A DNA stretch of 64,000 nt, from positions 62,001-126,000 of the forward strand of contig JAXGRA010000004.1 of assembly GCA_040766135.1 (NCBI GenBank). Reading direction: 5' to 3'. This DNA comes from JAGVSV01 sp040766135. GTDB lineage: Bacteria; Bacillota; Clostridia; Christensenellales; Aristaeellaceae. Under the pieces are notes generated by a model. That model was not told the origin of the DNA. It made no database searches and was given only the letters and a program-made list of their open reading frames with translations. Positions 16,492 to 25,794 of the stretch are shown piece after piece; positions within the stretch are counted from its first letter, which is position 1; each line of letters opens with the position of its first letter. A program made the translations under genes and the position numbers.

Positions 16492-17199
16492 ATGGCGACA
16501 ATCGATCAATCATTATTCTATTCAACCTCACCCCAAATGTCCGCAGTAGAGCGCGTGGTGGAGCATTTTCAGGAATTGCTGTTGCAACGCAAGATCCGCC
16601 CGGGCGACCTGCTGCCCAGCGAAAGTGTTTTAGCTAAAAGATTGGGCGTCAGTCGCGGGTCGTTGCGGGAGGCAATGAAAGTGCTCTCTGCTTTGGGGTT
16701 GGTGGAAATCAAGCGCGGCAACGGCACCTATGTATGCCATGATTTGGGCCGAGGATTATTAGACCCTTTCTTGCTTCGGCTGAATCTTTTGGGCTATGGC
16801 ATAGAGCAGCTGATGGAATTTCGGATGCTAATAGAAATGGATGTGGTGCGTTCCATACTGAAGCATCCCAACCCAGAAGGGTTGTGCGGCATGGCTACCT
16901 CGCTTGAGCACATGGCTGCCTTAAACCCCGCGCACGCAGAGAGCGCTTGGGAATTAGACATGGCCTTCCATCATGCCATGGCGCAAGCTTCGGGCAACGT
17001 GCTGATACAACAGCTGTATACCTCGCTGCTGCGCTTTTTTGAGCCCATGATTCAAAAGACGTATCAGGTGCCTGGCAACCGTGAAATGGCCTTGCAGCTG
17101 CACCAGGCCATCTATGATGCACTGGTGGCCGGCGATGAGCAGGCCGCCACACAAGCCGTAGCCAATGCCATTGACGGATGGATCAAAGGAGGAGAATGA
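16492..17199 (+). CDS. GntR-family regulator, FadR subfamily (FCD domain)
   Basis: 235 aa. Winged HTH at residues ~15-85 (IRPGDLLPSESVLAKRLGVSRGSLREAMKVLSALGLVEIKRGNGTYV) and an all-helical FCD ligand-binding domain at ~100-230 with metal/ligand histidines in DMAFHHAMAQASGN and ALQLHQAIYDAL. FCD regulators respond to sugar acids or other small organic acids. It heads an operon of catabolic genes and lies behind the perfect palindrome. Its stop overlaps the next start. Confidence 0.93.
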   Translation: MATIDQSLFYSTSPQMSAVERVVEHFQELLLQRKIRPGDLLPSESVLAKRLGVSRGSLREAMKVLSALGLVEIKRGNGTYVCHDLGRGLLDPFLLRLNLLGYGIEQLMEFRMLIEMDVVRSILKHPNPEGLCGMATSLEHMAALNPAHAESAWELDMAFHHAMAQASGNVLIQQLYTSLLRFFEPMIQKTYQVPGNREMALQLHQAIYDALVAGDEQAATQAVANAIDGWIKGGE

Positions 17200-17969
17200 T
17201 GCGGATCATCGATGCGCATGCCCATTTGGGGCATGATGTGGTGTTTGATGAGAGCACCACAAGAGAAGAGCGCCTGTACTGGCACGCTCAGTGCGGCGTA
17301 TGGGGTGCCATTGTGCAGCCGTTTGTTACGCGGCCATATATCGAGGATGTACGCGCCATCCATGACGAGATTGCTGGCTTTAGCAAGGATTATCCGGGGC
17401 GCATCTTTGGCATGGCGTCCATTCCCCCTCATCTGCGTGAGGCAGAATACGAGCAGGAAGCCACGCGCTGTATCAAGGAGCTGGGCTTCGTAGGCATTAA
17501 ATTGACCCCCATTGCGCATGCCTGCCACCCTAATTCCAAAGCCGGACGGCATGTGTTTGAAGTAGCGCAAGCGTTAAACGTCCCTATTATGGTGCACACC
17601 GGGGCCGGCGCCCCATTTGCCGACCCTGCTGCGCTGGAAAATCCTGCGCGTGATTTTCCGCATGTGCCCATCATCCTGGCGCATGCCGGTACGGACCTGT
17701 ATTTTGCGCAGGCACTGTCCTTGGCACAGCGATACGAGCATGTCTATCTGGAACCCAGCTGGGTCAACCTGATGAACGTGCGCAAGGCAGTGAAAAATAT
17801 AGGTGCCGGGCGCATTATGTTCTCCTCCGACCATGCCGACAATATCCCGGTGGAGCTGGCCAAGTATCGCGCAGCCGTAGAAGATCCGCGCAATTTAGAA
17901 CAAATCCTGTGCCGCACAGCGGTAGAGGTGTTCAATTTAGACAGCCGTTTGGCATCGGAGGACATATGA
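17196..17969 (+). CDS. Amidohydrolase-2 family protein (possible sugar lactonase)
   Basis: 257 aa. HxH at the N-terminus (IIDAHAHLGHD), a lysine strand GFVGIKLTPIAH, histidines in IMVHTGAGAPF and IILAHAGTD, and the terminal catalytic aspartate in IMFSSDHADN: the usual amidohydrolase set in order. Two adjacent in-frame ATGs (17196, 17199) follow GGAGGAGA. It lies between the GntR regulator and a Gfo/Idh/MocA dehydrogenase and is coupled to both. If the dehydrogenase yields a lactone, this enzyme could open it, as amidohydrolase lactonases do in other sugar-acid pathways (inference). Confidence 0.82.
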   Translation: MMRIIDAHAHLGHDVVFDESTTREERLYWHAQCGVWGAIVQPFVTRPYIEDVRAIHDEIAGFSKDYPGRIFGMASIPPHLREAEYEQEATRCIKELGFVGIKLTPIAHACHPNSKAGRHVFEVAQALNVPIMVHTGAGAPFADPAALENPARDFPHVPIILAHAGTDLYFAQALSLAQRYEHVYLEPSWVNLMNVRKAVKNIGAGRIMFSSDHADNIPVELAKYRAAVEDPRNLEQILCRTAVEVFNLDSRLASEDI

Positions 17970-18994
17970 GCAAGCCTTTGCGTATTGCAGTATTCGGCAC
18001 CGGATACTGGGCGCAGTTTCAAATTGCAGCCTGGCAGGCCATTGGCGCACAAGTAGTTGCGGTATGGAACCGTACCCGCGAAAAAGCTGTTGCCACAGCG
18101 CAACGGTTTTCCATCCCTACGGTATTCGACACGCCGGAGCAGGCTTTTGCTGCTGGTGATTTTGACATCACCGACATCATTGCGGACGTGGGCGCGCACG
18201 AACCGCTGGTCCTGATGGCCGCACAGCATAAAAAGGATGTTATCTGTCAAAAGCCCATGGCATCGGACTATCCCAGCTGCCAGCGCATGGTAGAAGCCTG
18301 CAGAAAGGCCGATGTATGGTACGCAGTGCATGAAAACTTCCGTTACCAGCCGCAATTTGCGCCGGTAAAGCAGTGGCTGGACAGCGGCGCGCTGGGCGCC
18401 CCGCTGCATGCGCATGTGCAACTGCGCTCCCCCGACCGGGAAATCATCTTCAAACAGCCTGCGCTTGCCCAAAAGGATCACATGGTGCTGCGTGACATGG
18501 GGCCGCATATTTTTGATGTGATTCGTTTTTTGCTGGGCGATATCGCGAGTATTTACACGCACAGTGTGCAATCATACCCTGATATCCCGGTGCATGATAC
18601 GGCGCTTTCACAGCTTACAATGCACAGCGGCATCCCGGTATTGTGCAGCCTGGTGCATGAATTTGCCTATAAAGTATATGTACAGTGCCAACATGGTAGT
18701 TTGCTGCTGGATCAGGACAATGTGCTGTTTGTCCGCAAGGAGGGCGAGGAAGAACAGCGCATCGACACGCGTACATGGCCCACGCTGCCCTACATACCGG
18801 CGGAAGACTGGGCGCTGCATGGCGGGCATGTGTTTGCGGCCATTCCCCTGTGCCTGGCCGATCTGGCCCAAGCCTATCGACAGGGCGTTCCTGCGCCCAC
18901 ATCGGGCGAGGATAACCTCAAAACCATGGCTGCGGTGTTTGCAGCCATCCGCTCTCAGGAAACTGGGCTGCCCGTACAGCTTGACAGCCTGTAA
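17966..18994 (+). CDS. Gfo/Idh/MocA-family sugar dehydrogenase
   Basis: 342 aa. N-terminal NAD(P)-binding Rossmann domain (IAVFGTGYWAQFQIAAW, residues ~6-22) and C-terminal alpha/beta domain. The usual EKP loop reads QKP here (VICQKPMASDYPSC, ~92); HENFRYQPQF follows in the substrate region and DMGPHIFDVIRFLLGD supplies the conserved histidine-containing helix. These enzymes oxidise sugars or inositols at a secondary alcohol or anomeric carbon. The start overlaps the previous stop (ATGA). In this context it is a candidate for a first oxidation step, comparable to apiose dehydrogenases of the same superfamily. Confidence 0.85.
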   Translation: MSKPLRIAVFGTGYWAQFQIAAWQAIGAQVVAVWNRTREKAVATAQRFSIPTVFDTPEQAFAAGDFDITDIIADVGAHEPLVLMAAQHKKDVICQKPMASDYPSCQRMVEACRKADVWYAVHENFRYQPQFAPVKQWLDSGALGAPLHAHVQLRSPDREIIFKQPALAQKDHMVLRDMGPHIFDVIRFLLGDIASIYTHSVQSYPDIPVHDTALSQLTMHSGIPVLCSLVHEFAYKVYVQCQHGSLLLDQDNVLFVRKEGEEEQRIDTRTWPTLPYIPAEDWALHGGHVFAAIPLCLADLAQAYRQGVPAPTSGEDNLKTMAAVFAAIRSQETGLPVQLDSL

Positions 18995-19011
18995 TGCAAA
19001 GGAGGAACACC

Positions 19012-19863
19012 ATGAACAAACCCTTGATCACGCTGGTAGGCGCCGGTGGCAAAATGGGCCGCCGCATCAGCCCCAACCTGGAAAAGTTTGGCCACAACTT
19101 CATTTGCTGCGAAAAAGATGAGCACGGCCTGGAGGCGCTTACGGCACGCGGTTTGCGCGCAATGCCCACCCCGGATGCCATGAAAATTGCGGACATCGTG
19201 GTGTTTGCGGTGCCGGACGCTGCCATCCCTGCGCTGTCCAAAACGCTGGTACCGCTGCTGAAGCCCGGTGCCACGGTGATTACGCTGGATCCTGCTGCTG
19301 CACATGCCGGGCAGCTGACCACACGAGAGGATTGTACATTTGTGGTGACGCACCCCTGTCATCCCCCGCTGTTTGCTTCGCGCGATACGCCTGAGGAAAA
19401 GGCCGACTTGTTTGGCGGCAGCGCCGCGCAGCAGGATATCGTGATTGCCCTGATGCAGGGAGAGGAGGTCAAGTTTGACGCGGCTGAAAAGCTCTGCCGC
19501 GATATGTTTGCGCCGGTAGGCACTGCACACCGGATTACCGTGGAGCAGATGGCTATCTTAGAGCCCGCCGCCGCTGAGGTTGTCATCGCCATGCTGACGG
19601 GTGTTATGAAGGAGGCCGTGGAAGAAGCCGTGCGCCGGGGTGTGCCGCGCGCTGCCGCTGAGGCGTTTTTGTCAGGACATATCCAGATCCCGCTGGCGAT
19701 TACATTCAAAAGTAGCAATCCCTTCTCGGATGCTGCGATGATTGCTGTGAAATATGGCAAACGCCATGTGCTGCGCGAGGACTGGAAAAAGGTGTTCGAG
19801 CCGGAGCACATTCAGGCCGTGCTGCGTGAAATGCTGCACCTTGATAAAACGGACACGCTGTGA
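19012..19863 (+). CDS. ApnO-like oxidoisomerase (phosphogluconate-dehydrogenase C-terminal domain family)
   Basis: 283 aa. Residues 1-160 form a NAD(P) Rossmann domain (LITLVGAGGKMGRRISPNLEKFGH) and the remainder a helical 6-phosphogluconate-dehydrogenase-like C-terminal domain (MLTGVMKEAVEEAVRRGVPRAAAEAFLSGHIQIPLAITF). This architecture matches the family containing D-apionate oxidoisomerase, which converts apionate to 3-oxo-isoapionate; assignment to that exact activity is by resemblance only. GGAGG precedes the ATG. The next gene resembles the decarboxylase that follows this step in the known pathway. Confidence 0.75.
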   Translation: MNKPLITLVGAGGKMGRRISPNLEKFGHNFICCEKDEHGLEALTARGLRAMPTPDAMKIADIVVFAVPDAAIPALSKTLVPLLKPGATVITLDPAAAHAGQLTTREDCTFVVTHPCHPPLFASRDTPEEKADLFGGSAAQQDIVIALMQGEEVKFDAAEKLCRDMFAPVGTAHRITVEQMAILEPAAAEVVIAMLTGVMKEAVEEAVRRGVPRAAAEAFLSGHIQIPLAITFKSSNPFSDAAMIAVKYGKRHVLREDWKKVFEPEHIQAVLREMLHLDKTDTL

Positions 19864-19871
19864 GCAATGGC

Positions 19872-20684
19872 ATGAAGATTGGCATATCCTCCTGGGCTTG
19901 TCCCTGGCAGATTGGTGTGGCTGGCTATCCTGTTCTACAACAGCCGATGGACTGGCGAGGTCTGCTGGCACTGGCCCGGCAGGAAGGTGCGCAGGTGCTG
20001 CAAATTGCAGATAACCTGCCGCTGCACACCCTGCCTTCCTCGGAGTGGAATACGCTGGGGCAGGGCGCAGCCGCACACGGCATCACTCTGGAAGTAGGAA
20101 CACGCGGACTGCAGCCTGATCGTTTGCGCACATACTTACGTGTTGCACAGCACACGCAGGCCAAATTGGTGCGCACGCTTCCACATGATGGCGCTGACCG
20201 CCCCAGCCAGGCAGAAGCGCAGAAGCGTTTGCGCGCTGTGTTGCCTCTGTATGAACAGGCAAATATAGCATTAGCCATCGAAAACCATGACTTTTACCCC
20301 GCTTCCTGGCTGCGTGAGCTGGTGGATGCCTTGGACAGCCCGTTTGTTCGGGCATGTCTGGATGCCATCAACAACCTGGGACAGGGCGAAAGTTTCCGCG
20401 AGGTATTGTCCGTATTGGGGCCGGTAACAGCCAGCTTTCATTGCAAGGATTATGTTATCCGGCGCAAACCCACACAATTAGGCTTTGATGTGGAAGGCTG
20501 CCCGGCGGGAGAGGGCTTCCTTGACCTCAAACTGGCACGGCAGGTATTGCCCCAGGATTGTACTTGGGTCATTGAATCCTGGCTGCCTTGGCAGGGGGAC
20601 ATCGATGCCACCTGTCAGATGGAACGAGATTGGGTGCACATTGGCATGAACAACCTGCGGGCGTTCCGCGACAAAACGCTATGA
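19872..20684 (+). CDS. TIM-barrel isomerase/decarboxylase, OiaC-like
   Basis: 270 aa xylose-isomerase-like TIM barrel. Metal-ligand candidates: E in LAIENHD, D in RACLDAINN, H in ASFHCKDYV and E in WVIESWLPW. The combination LEVGTRGL in the first half and ESWLPWQGD near the C-terminus resembles 3-oxo-isoapionate decarboxylase-like proteins, as remembered rather than aligned. A GTG at 19860 overlapping the previous stop is an alternative start; neither has a good ribosome site, so translation is probably coupled. Its stop overlaps the histidine kinase start. Confidence 0.7.
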   Translation: MKIGISSWACPWQIGVAGYPVLQQPMDWRGLLALARQEGAQVLQIADNLPLHTLPSSEWNTLGQGAAAHGITLEVGTRGLQPDRLRTYLRVAQHTQAKLVRTLPHDGADRPSQAEAQKRLRAVLPLYEQANIALAIENHDFYPASWLRELVDALDSPFVRACLDAINNLGQGESFREVLSVLGPVTASFHCKDYVIRRKPTQLGFDVEGCPAGEGFLDLKLARQVLPQDCTWVIESWLPWQGDIDATCQMERDWVHIGMNNLRAFRDKTL

Positions 20685-22432
20685 AGTGGCGCACATCGTT
20701 GTACCTGCGGCTGGCACTTATCTTTGTGCTGGTGATGTCGCCCATATACATCATAGGTATTTCCATCTATGATTGGGGCGTGCGCACCGTGCGCATGCAG
20801 CTGGAAAGCGCGATGGCCGACCAGGCCGCAGCCTATTTGAACAGTCTAGAAGCTGAAATACAGCGCATCCGATTGCTACAGTATGATGCCATCAATGACG
20901 AGGATTTAAGCGATCTGGCTTATGCTTCGGTGCTGATGGATCCTTACACGCGGGTGCGCAGTATTTTACAGTTAAAGCGCCGCCTGTTCACCATCCAAAA
21001 CAGCAGCCGTCTGATTTATGAAGTGGTAGCAACGTTGCCTGCGCTGGATATGTCCATCTCTTCACTAACCGGGCTTAGCACAGCGGAGCGCGGATTGGGC
21101 GTCCCTTCGCTTACTTATCCCGCGTTGTCCGGGCGATCAACCATACGCAAGGGGGAGCGCTGGCTGTACCTAAATGCCGGCAATCTATATGCTTCACGTG
21201 CGGAACAAGGCTACGATTATCTGATAACCATTAAGCTAAACCCTGCCGCTCTGTCCAATGATTTGCGTGGCCTGCTACAGCCTGGCTGGCGTGCGCTGCT
21301 GACCGATGCCAATGATGTACTGACGCTGGTAGAAGGGTTTGACCATATGGACATAGAAAACTTTCGCCCGCTGCTTGTGGAAAAAGCTATCCCCCAGACC
21401 AAAACTTCTTATTTGCAACATCTGAACGGAGAAAACTGGGTGGCTTCCTGCGCTACGGCCCCTTATTTGGGGTTAACGCTGGCTCTGTATGTGCCCGAAA
21501 GCGCAGTGCTTAGCAACATCCGCCACTATGAGGGTTGGTTTTGGGGGCTATCCCTGGCAGCGGCAGCTATTTTTCTGATTTATTTAGCGTTGATGTATCG
21601 TATGCTGCATAAGCCATTGCGCGGCTTGGTGGCCGCATTTGAGCGTGTTCAGGACGGCGATATGAGCATACGGCTGGACACTACACAAAAGGACGAGTTC
21701 CACGCGCTATACCATGGGTTTAATAACATGACCGAGCACTTGGAACATCTCATCGGTCAGGTATATCAGCAAAAAATCCTGATGCAGAATGCGCAGTTAA
21801 AGCAGCTGCAGGCGCAAATCAACCCGCACTTTTTATATAACAGCTTTTTTGTGCTGTACAGCATGCTGCAAGGACAAGATTATGAAACGACGGAATCCAT
21901 GCTGCTACAGCTGGGGCAATATTTCCGCTACATTACCAGGGATGGCAGTGATGAGGTGTCGCTTTTTGACGAAGTAGATCATGCTCGCACCTATGCCAAT
22001 ATCCAGCAGATGCGGTTCTCTTCCCGGATTAACATTTCCTTTGATGCGCTTCCTGCTGGCTGGGAACAGCTGCAGGTACCGCGCCTTATCATTCAGCCAC
22101 TGTTAGAAAATGCGTTCAAATATGCATTGGCTGATAAAGAAGAAGATGGGCTGTTGCGCGTACAATTCCGCTGTGAGCCGGGCGCGCTGACACTGATGGT
22201 GGATGATAATGGTCCTGGGGTAAGCGATGAACGCCTGCAGCAGTTGCGAGAAACCCTGGCCAGCGGCGATACGCTTCAGGAAACCACGGCGCTTATTAAC
22301 ATCCATCGGCGCATACAGATTAAGTTTGGTTCGGGCAGTGGGATTAGGCTATATAAAAACGAGTTTGGTGCCATGGGCGTTGCATTACGTCTGGAAAGCG
22401 AGGAATTTGATGCGCAGGCTGTTGATCATTGA
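20681..22432 (+). CDS. YesM-type sensor histidine kinase
   Basis: 583 aa membrane kinase. TM1 about residues 9-31, a ~250-residue extracellular sensor region, TM2 about 287-307, HAMP about 308-360, then the His_kinase dimerisation motif QAQINPHFLYNSFF with the phosphorylated histidine near residue 383, and an HATPase domain with the N box PLLENAFKYAL and G box DDNGPGVSDE. YesM sensors monitor sugars or binding proteins outside the cell. The ATG overlaps the previous stop, placing it in the GntR operon. Confidence 0.92.
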   Translation: MKWRTSLYLRLALIFVLVMSPIYIIGISIYDWGVRTVRMQLESAMADQAAAYLNSLEAEIQRIRLLQYDAINDEDLSDLAYASVLMDPYTRVRSILQLKRRLFTIQNSSRLIYEVVATLPALDMSISSLTGLSTAERGLGVPSLTYPALSGRSTIRKGERWLYLNAGNLYASRAEQGYDYLITIKLNPAALSNDLRGLLQPGWRALLTDANDVLTLVEGFDHMDIENFRPLLVEKAIPQTKTSYLQHLNGENWVASCATAPYLGLTLALYVPESAVLSNIRHYEGWFWGLSLAAAAIFLIYLALMYRMLHKPLRGLVAAFERVQDGDMSIRLDTTQKDEFHALYHGFNNMTEHLEHLIGQVYQQKILMQNAQLKQLQAQINPHFLYNSFFVLYSMLQGQDYETTESMLLQLGQYFRYITRDGSDEVSLFDEVDHARTYANIQQMRFSSRINISFDALPAGWEQLQVPRLIIQPLLENAFKYALADKEEDGLLRVQFRCEPGALTLMVDDNGPGVSDERLQQLRETLASGDTLQETTALINIHRRIQIKFGSGSGIRLYKNEFGAMGVALRLESEEFDAQAVDH

Positions 22433-24038
22433 TGATGAGCCCATCATCGCCGACGGTTTGTTCTCCCATGTACAGGAGCAAAGTTTGCCCGACCTGGAGG
22501 TATACCGCGCGTACTCGGCCTCCCAGGCGCTGTCCTTGCTGCGCATGTGGCGCATGGATGTGGTTATTTCGGATATACAAATGCCCGGCATGAACGGTCT
22601 GGAACTGGCCGAGTATATCTTGCGCGCCTGGCCGCGCTGCCAGATCATCTTTTTGACCGGATACGATAATTTTGACTACCTGTACCGTGCACAAAAATTG
22701 GGAACAATACAGTATATTCTGAAAAACGAAGGCTATCCCGTCATCATGGACGCGCTTCATAAAGCGCTGTCGCAGCTATCTCAGCAGGAGCGCAACCAGC
22801 AGTTAATTGCACGTGCCCAACAGCAGGAACAGATGCTGCTGCCTCTGCTGCGCCGCGAACTGCTGCTGGATTTGTTGCGTGGTGAAACGCCCTCCTCTAT
22901 TCAACAACGGCTGGAAAGCCTGTCCATCCCCATGCAGACCGATGCGCCCGTGCTGCTGTTAACAGCGGTTATTTGTTCGTCAGAACGTACATACAACTTG
23001 AAAGAGGAGGAAATCCGTGTAAACCTCGTAATGGAGGAGCAATTGGATCAGGCCTTTGTCTTTCTGGCTGTCACCACACACACGCATTTTGTTTGGCTGT
23101 TGCAAGAGGTGTTGGACAAACAACCCGGACAACAGGAGCCTGTGCCGGCCGTGCAGCGTCTACGCGGATTGACAGAGAGTGTGCATCAAATATGCGATGA
23201 CACCTTTGGTTTGCCGCTGTCCTTTGTATTGACGCACCGCGCCATTCCCTGGAATGAGGTGGGCGAAACCTTTTTACAGCACCAAATGATATTACAGGCA
23301 TGTCTTTTGCCAGGTATGGACGGCGTGGTGCTGGATGGCGCAGCGCAACCTCCTTTACATTCACAGGAGATTTCTCCGCCGCCACAAATGATTGAACGAC
23401 TGGAACAAATGCTGTTGCGCAATGAATTTGATACATTCCAGGAGGCACTGACAGAATTAGAGCAAAACATCGTAGGGCTGCCTTCAGCAGATGAACTGTA
23501 TGCGCGCGTATTCCATACAGTGTTAGCCGCGCTGCTTGCCTGGAGCAGGCAACGCACGCTGGATATCCTGCCCTCAATCTCTGGTTTATCGCTTAAAACA
23601 CCGCCTGCCATTGCCTTTGCAGCTTTCCGTGAAATCGTGGAGTCCTTCCGCCGGATTCAGCAGGAAGATGCCGATACGCGCTCAGGTCAGGCCGTGCAGG
23701 CCGTGCAACAATACATCCATGATCATCCGGACGGCGACCTGTCCTTATCTGCGCTGGCGGATTTGGTCTACTTCAACCCGAAGTATCTCTCTCGTCTGTT
23801 TAAGCAAGTAACCAACACCAATCTTTCGGACTATGTGTTAAGCGTTCGGCTGGATCATGCGCGTCACCTGCTGGCCCACAGCAATAAAAAAGTGCATGAG
23901 GTCGGTACAGCCATCGGTTACTTGTCAGCCCCTGCCTTTACACGTCTGTTTAAGAATGCCACCGGCATGACCCCGCAGGAATACCGCGACAGCATGCGCA
24001 TTCCGCGCACGGATGGTGGACAAACGGAAAGAAAGTGA
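22410..24038 (+). CDS. YesN-type AraC-family response regulator
   Basis: 542 aa. Receiver domain (~1-120) with acidic pair D8 D9, phospho-acceptor D55 in VVISDIQMPGMNG and lysine in YILKNEG. The central ~250 residues are a variable linker. The C-terminal AraC DNA-binding domain (~430-530) has both HTH units (DLSLSALADLVYFNPKYLSRLFKQ and VGTAIGYLSAPAFTRLFK). It overlaps the kinase gene by 23 bp and starts after GAGG. Its probable target is the promoter of the solute-binding protein gene that follows. Confidence 0.92.
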   Translation: MRRLLIIDDEPIIADGLFSHVQEQSLPDLEVYRAYSASQALSLLRMWRMDVVISDIQMPGMNGLELAEYILRAWPRCQIIFLTGYDNFDYLYRAQKLGTIQYILKNEGYPVIMDALHKALSQLSQQERNQQLIARAQQQEQMLLPLLRRELLLDLLRGETPSSIQQRLESLSIPMQTDAPVLLLTAVICSSERTYNLKEEEIRVNLVMEEQLDQAFVFLAVTTHTHFVWLLQEVLDKQPGQQEPVPAVQRLRGLTESVHQICDDTFGLPLSFVLTHRAIPWNEVGETFLQHQMILQACLLPGMDGVVLDGAAQPPLHSQEISPPPQMIERLEQMLLRNEFDTFQEALTELEQNIVGLPSADELYARVFHTVLAALLAWSRQRTLDILPSISGLSLKTPPAIAFAAFREIVESFRRIQQEDADTRSGQAVQAVQQYIHDHPDGDLSLSALADLVYFNPKYLSRLFKQVTNTNLSDYVLSVRLDHARHLLAHSNKKVHEVGTAIGYLSAPAFTRLFKNATGMTPQEYRDSMRIPRTDGGQTERK

Positions 24039-24042
24039 CCAT

Positions 24043-24071
24043 TTTACACGTATCCAATGGACAAATATTAT
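24043..24071 (+). promoter_or_regulatory. Promoter of the ABC importer operon
   Basis: TTTACA (24043-24048), 17-bp spacer, TATTAT (24066-24071), beginning 5 bp after the response-regulator stop. A short hairpin GCGGT/ACCGC lies in the leader (about 24092-24106). Confidence 0.6.
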
Positions 24072-24136
24072 GCAACAATATATGTAGAAGCGGTGAATAC
24101 CGCCATAACGTTTATCAAGAAAAGGAGAGGAACTGT

Positions 24137-25783
24137 ATGAAACGCTACACCAGAACCCTGTTGTCGATGCTGCTGGCAGTCGTTATGCTGGCCAATATCG
24201 GCGCCGCCTTTGCGCAGGACGCGCAAGAAAATCCCCTGGCCTTTGAGAAGTATGAGCCGGAAATCGACGTACACATTGGCCGTGCCACTGAAAACGCCAT
24301 CAAATTTATTGAGGGCGAATCCTGGGACAATAACATCTGGATTGATTCCTACAAGGAGCGCCTGGGCATCAACATCGTCAACGATTTCATCGTAGACACC
24401 ACCCAGTGGGATGCCAAGGTAAACCTGGTCATCGCCTCCGGCGACCTGCCGGACATCCTGTATGTATCGGCCAAACAGGCCAAAATGTTGGCCGAAGCCG
24501 ACATGATTCAGGACTTGACGGATGTATTTGAAAAGTATGCCTCCACCATGACCGCCAGCATGCTGCCGCACGATTCCCAGACATGGAACGCTTCCATGAT
24601 TGACGGGAAACTTATGGGCCTGCCGATGCTGTGGTCGCTGGTTTACCAGCTGCCGGTGGTGTGGGTGCGCGCGGACTGGATGACCAAACTAAACGCACAA
24701 GAGCCCAAGACCGTGGATGAGCTCATCGCGCTGGCGGAACTCTTTGCCACCCAGGATCCGGATGGTAACGGGCAGAATGACACCTATGGCATTGCCATTC
24801 AAAAGAACCTGAAGGGCAACGTGGGTGATGCGCGCGGTCTGCTCAATATGTTTGGCGCATACAAGGATATTTGGGTAAAGGGCGAGGACGGAAAGCTCGT
24901 CAACTCCAGCACCCTGCCCTCCATGCGCGCTGCCCTTGAAAAGATGGCCGACCTGTACAAGCGCGGCATCATCGACAAGGAATTCGGCGTAAAGGACGAA
25001 GGCAAGGTCGTTGAGGACGTAGTCAGCGAAAAGGTCGGCATTTTGGTCGGCCAGTTCTGGAACCCCGCCTGGCCCTTCATGGATCTGAAAACCAAGAACC
25101 CCGATTCCGACTGGATCGCACTGCGCCTGCTGGGCGAAAAGGAAGGCGAGTATGCCCTGTCCCAGGTAACGCTGAAAGTTGATAACTTCTACGTTGTCCG
25201 CAAGGAATGTGAGCATCCTGAAGCCGTGATCAAGATTGCCAACGTCGACTTTGACAACCTCTATGGGCCAAGCTCCAGCCTGTGGGCGGAAACCGCCATG
25301 AACGACACCTACCGCGACATTCAGACCTTTAAGTATGCCGTGCTGGGCTTTGAGTTCCCGGATGCAAACAGCGAAATGTATCGCCAGATGCAGCGAGCCA
25401 TCAAGGAAGGCAATGGCGACAGCATCACCCTGCAGATCGTAAAAGACGAATATGAAACTGTGCTCAAGTGGATCAACGACAAAAACCCGGACGGCTGGGC
25501 TGCTTATAAAGTGCGCGTTGACCCGCAGTGCGGCATGGCTGTAGTGGATGCTATCATCACTGAGGATACCATCGTGTACAATGAGTTCTACGGCCTGCCC
25601 GGCCCCGTCGCCATCGAGCGTGCGGCCACGATGAGCAAGCTGGAGGACGAAGTATTCACCAAGATCATCATGGGCTCTGCCCCCATCGAGGACTTTGACA
25701 AGTTTGTCGAGCAGTGGAACCAAATCGGCGGCGTGGAGTTGACAGCGGAAGTCAACGCCTGGTACGACGAGTTGAGCAAGTAA
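24137..25783 (+). CDS. Extracellular solute-binding protein of a LplB/YtcP-type sugar importer
   Basis: 548 aa, start after AAAGGAGAGG. Signal peptide of ~25 residues ending ANIGAAFAQ, no lipobox cysteine. The mature protein shows ASGDLPDILYVS and a calcium-loop-like DPDGNGQNDTYG near residue 215, both characteristic of LipO-like binding proteins. It delivers a carbohydrate to the two permeases downstream. No ATPase gene is nearby, which is usual for this type; a shared MsmX-like ATPase elsewhere would drive it. A strong terminator follows, so this gene is likely expressed well above the permeases. Confidence 0.92.
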   Translation: MKRYTRTLLSMLLAVVMLANIGAAFAQDAQENPLAFEKYEPEIDVHIGRATENAIKFIEGESWDNNIWIDSYKERLGINIVNDFIVDTTQWDAKVNLVIASGDLPDILYVSAKQAKMLAEADMIQDLTDVFEKYASTMTASMLPHDSQTWNASMIDGKLMGLPMLWSLVYQLPVVWVRADWMTKLNAQEPKTVDELIALAELFATQDPDGNGQNDTYGIAIQKNLKGNVGDARGLLNMFGAYKDIWVKGEDGKLVNSSTLPSMRAALEKMADLYKRGIIDKEFGVKDEGKVVEDVVSEKVGILVGQFWNPAWPFMDLKTKNPDSDWIALRLLGEKEGEYALSQVTLKVDNFYVVRKECEHPEAVIKIANVDFDNLYGPSSSLWAETAMNDTYRDIQTFKYAVLGFEFPDANSEMYRQMQRAIKEGNGDSITLQIVKDEYETVLKWINDKNPDGWAAYKVRVDPQCGMAVVDAIITEDTIVYNEFYGLPGPVAIERAATMSKLEDEVFTKIIMGSAPIEDFDKFVEQWNQIGGVELTAEVNAWYDELSK

Positions 25784-25794
25784 TACGCACACAC

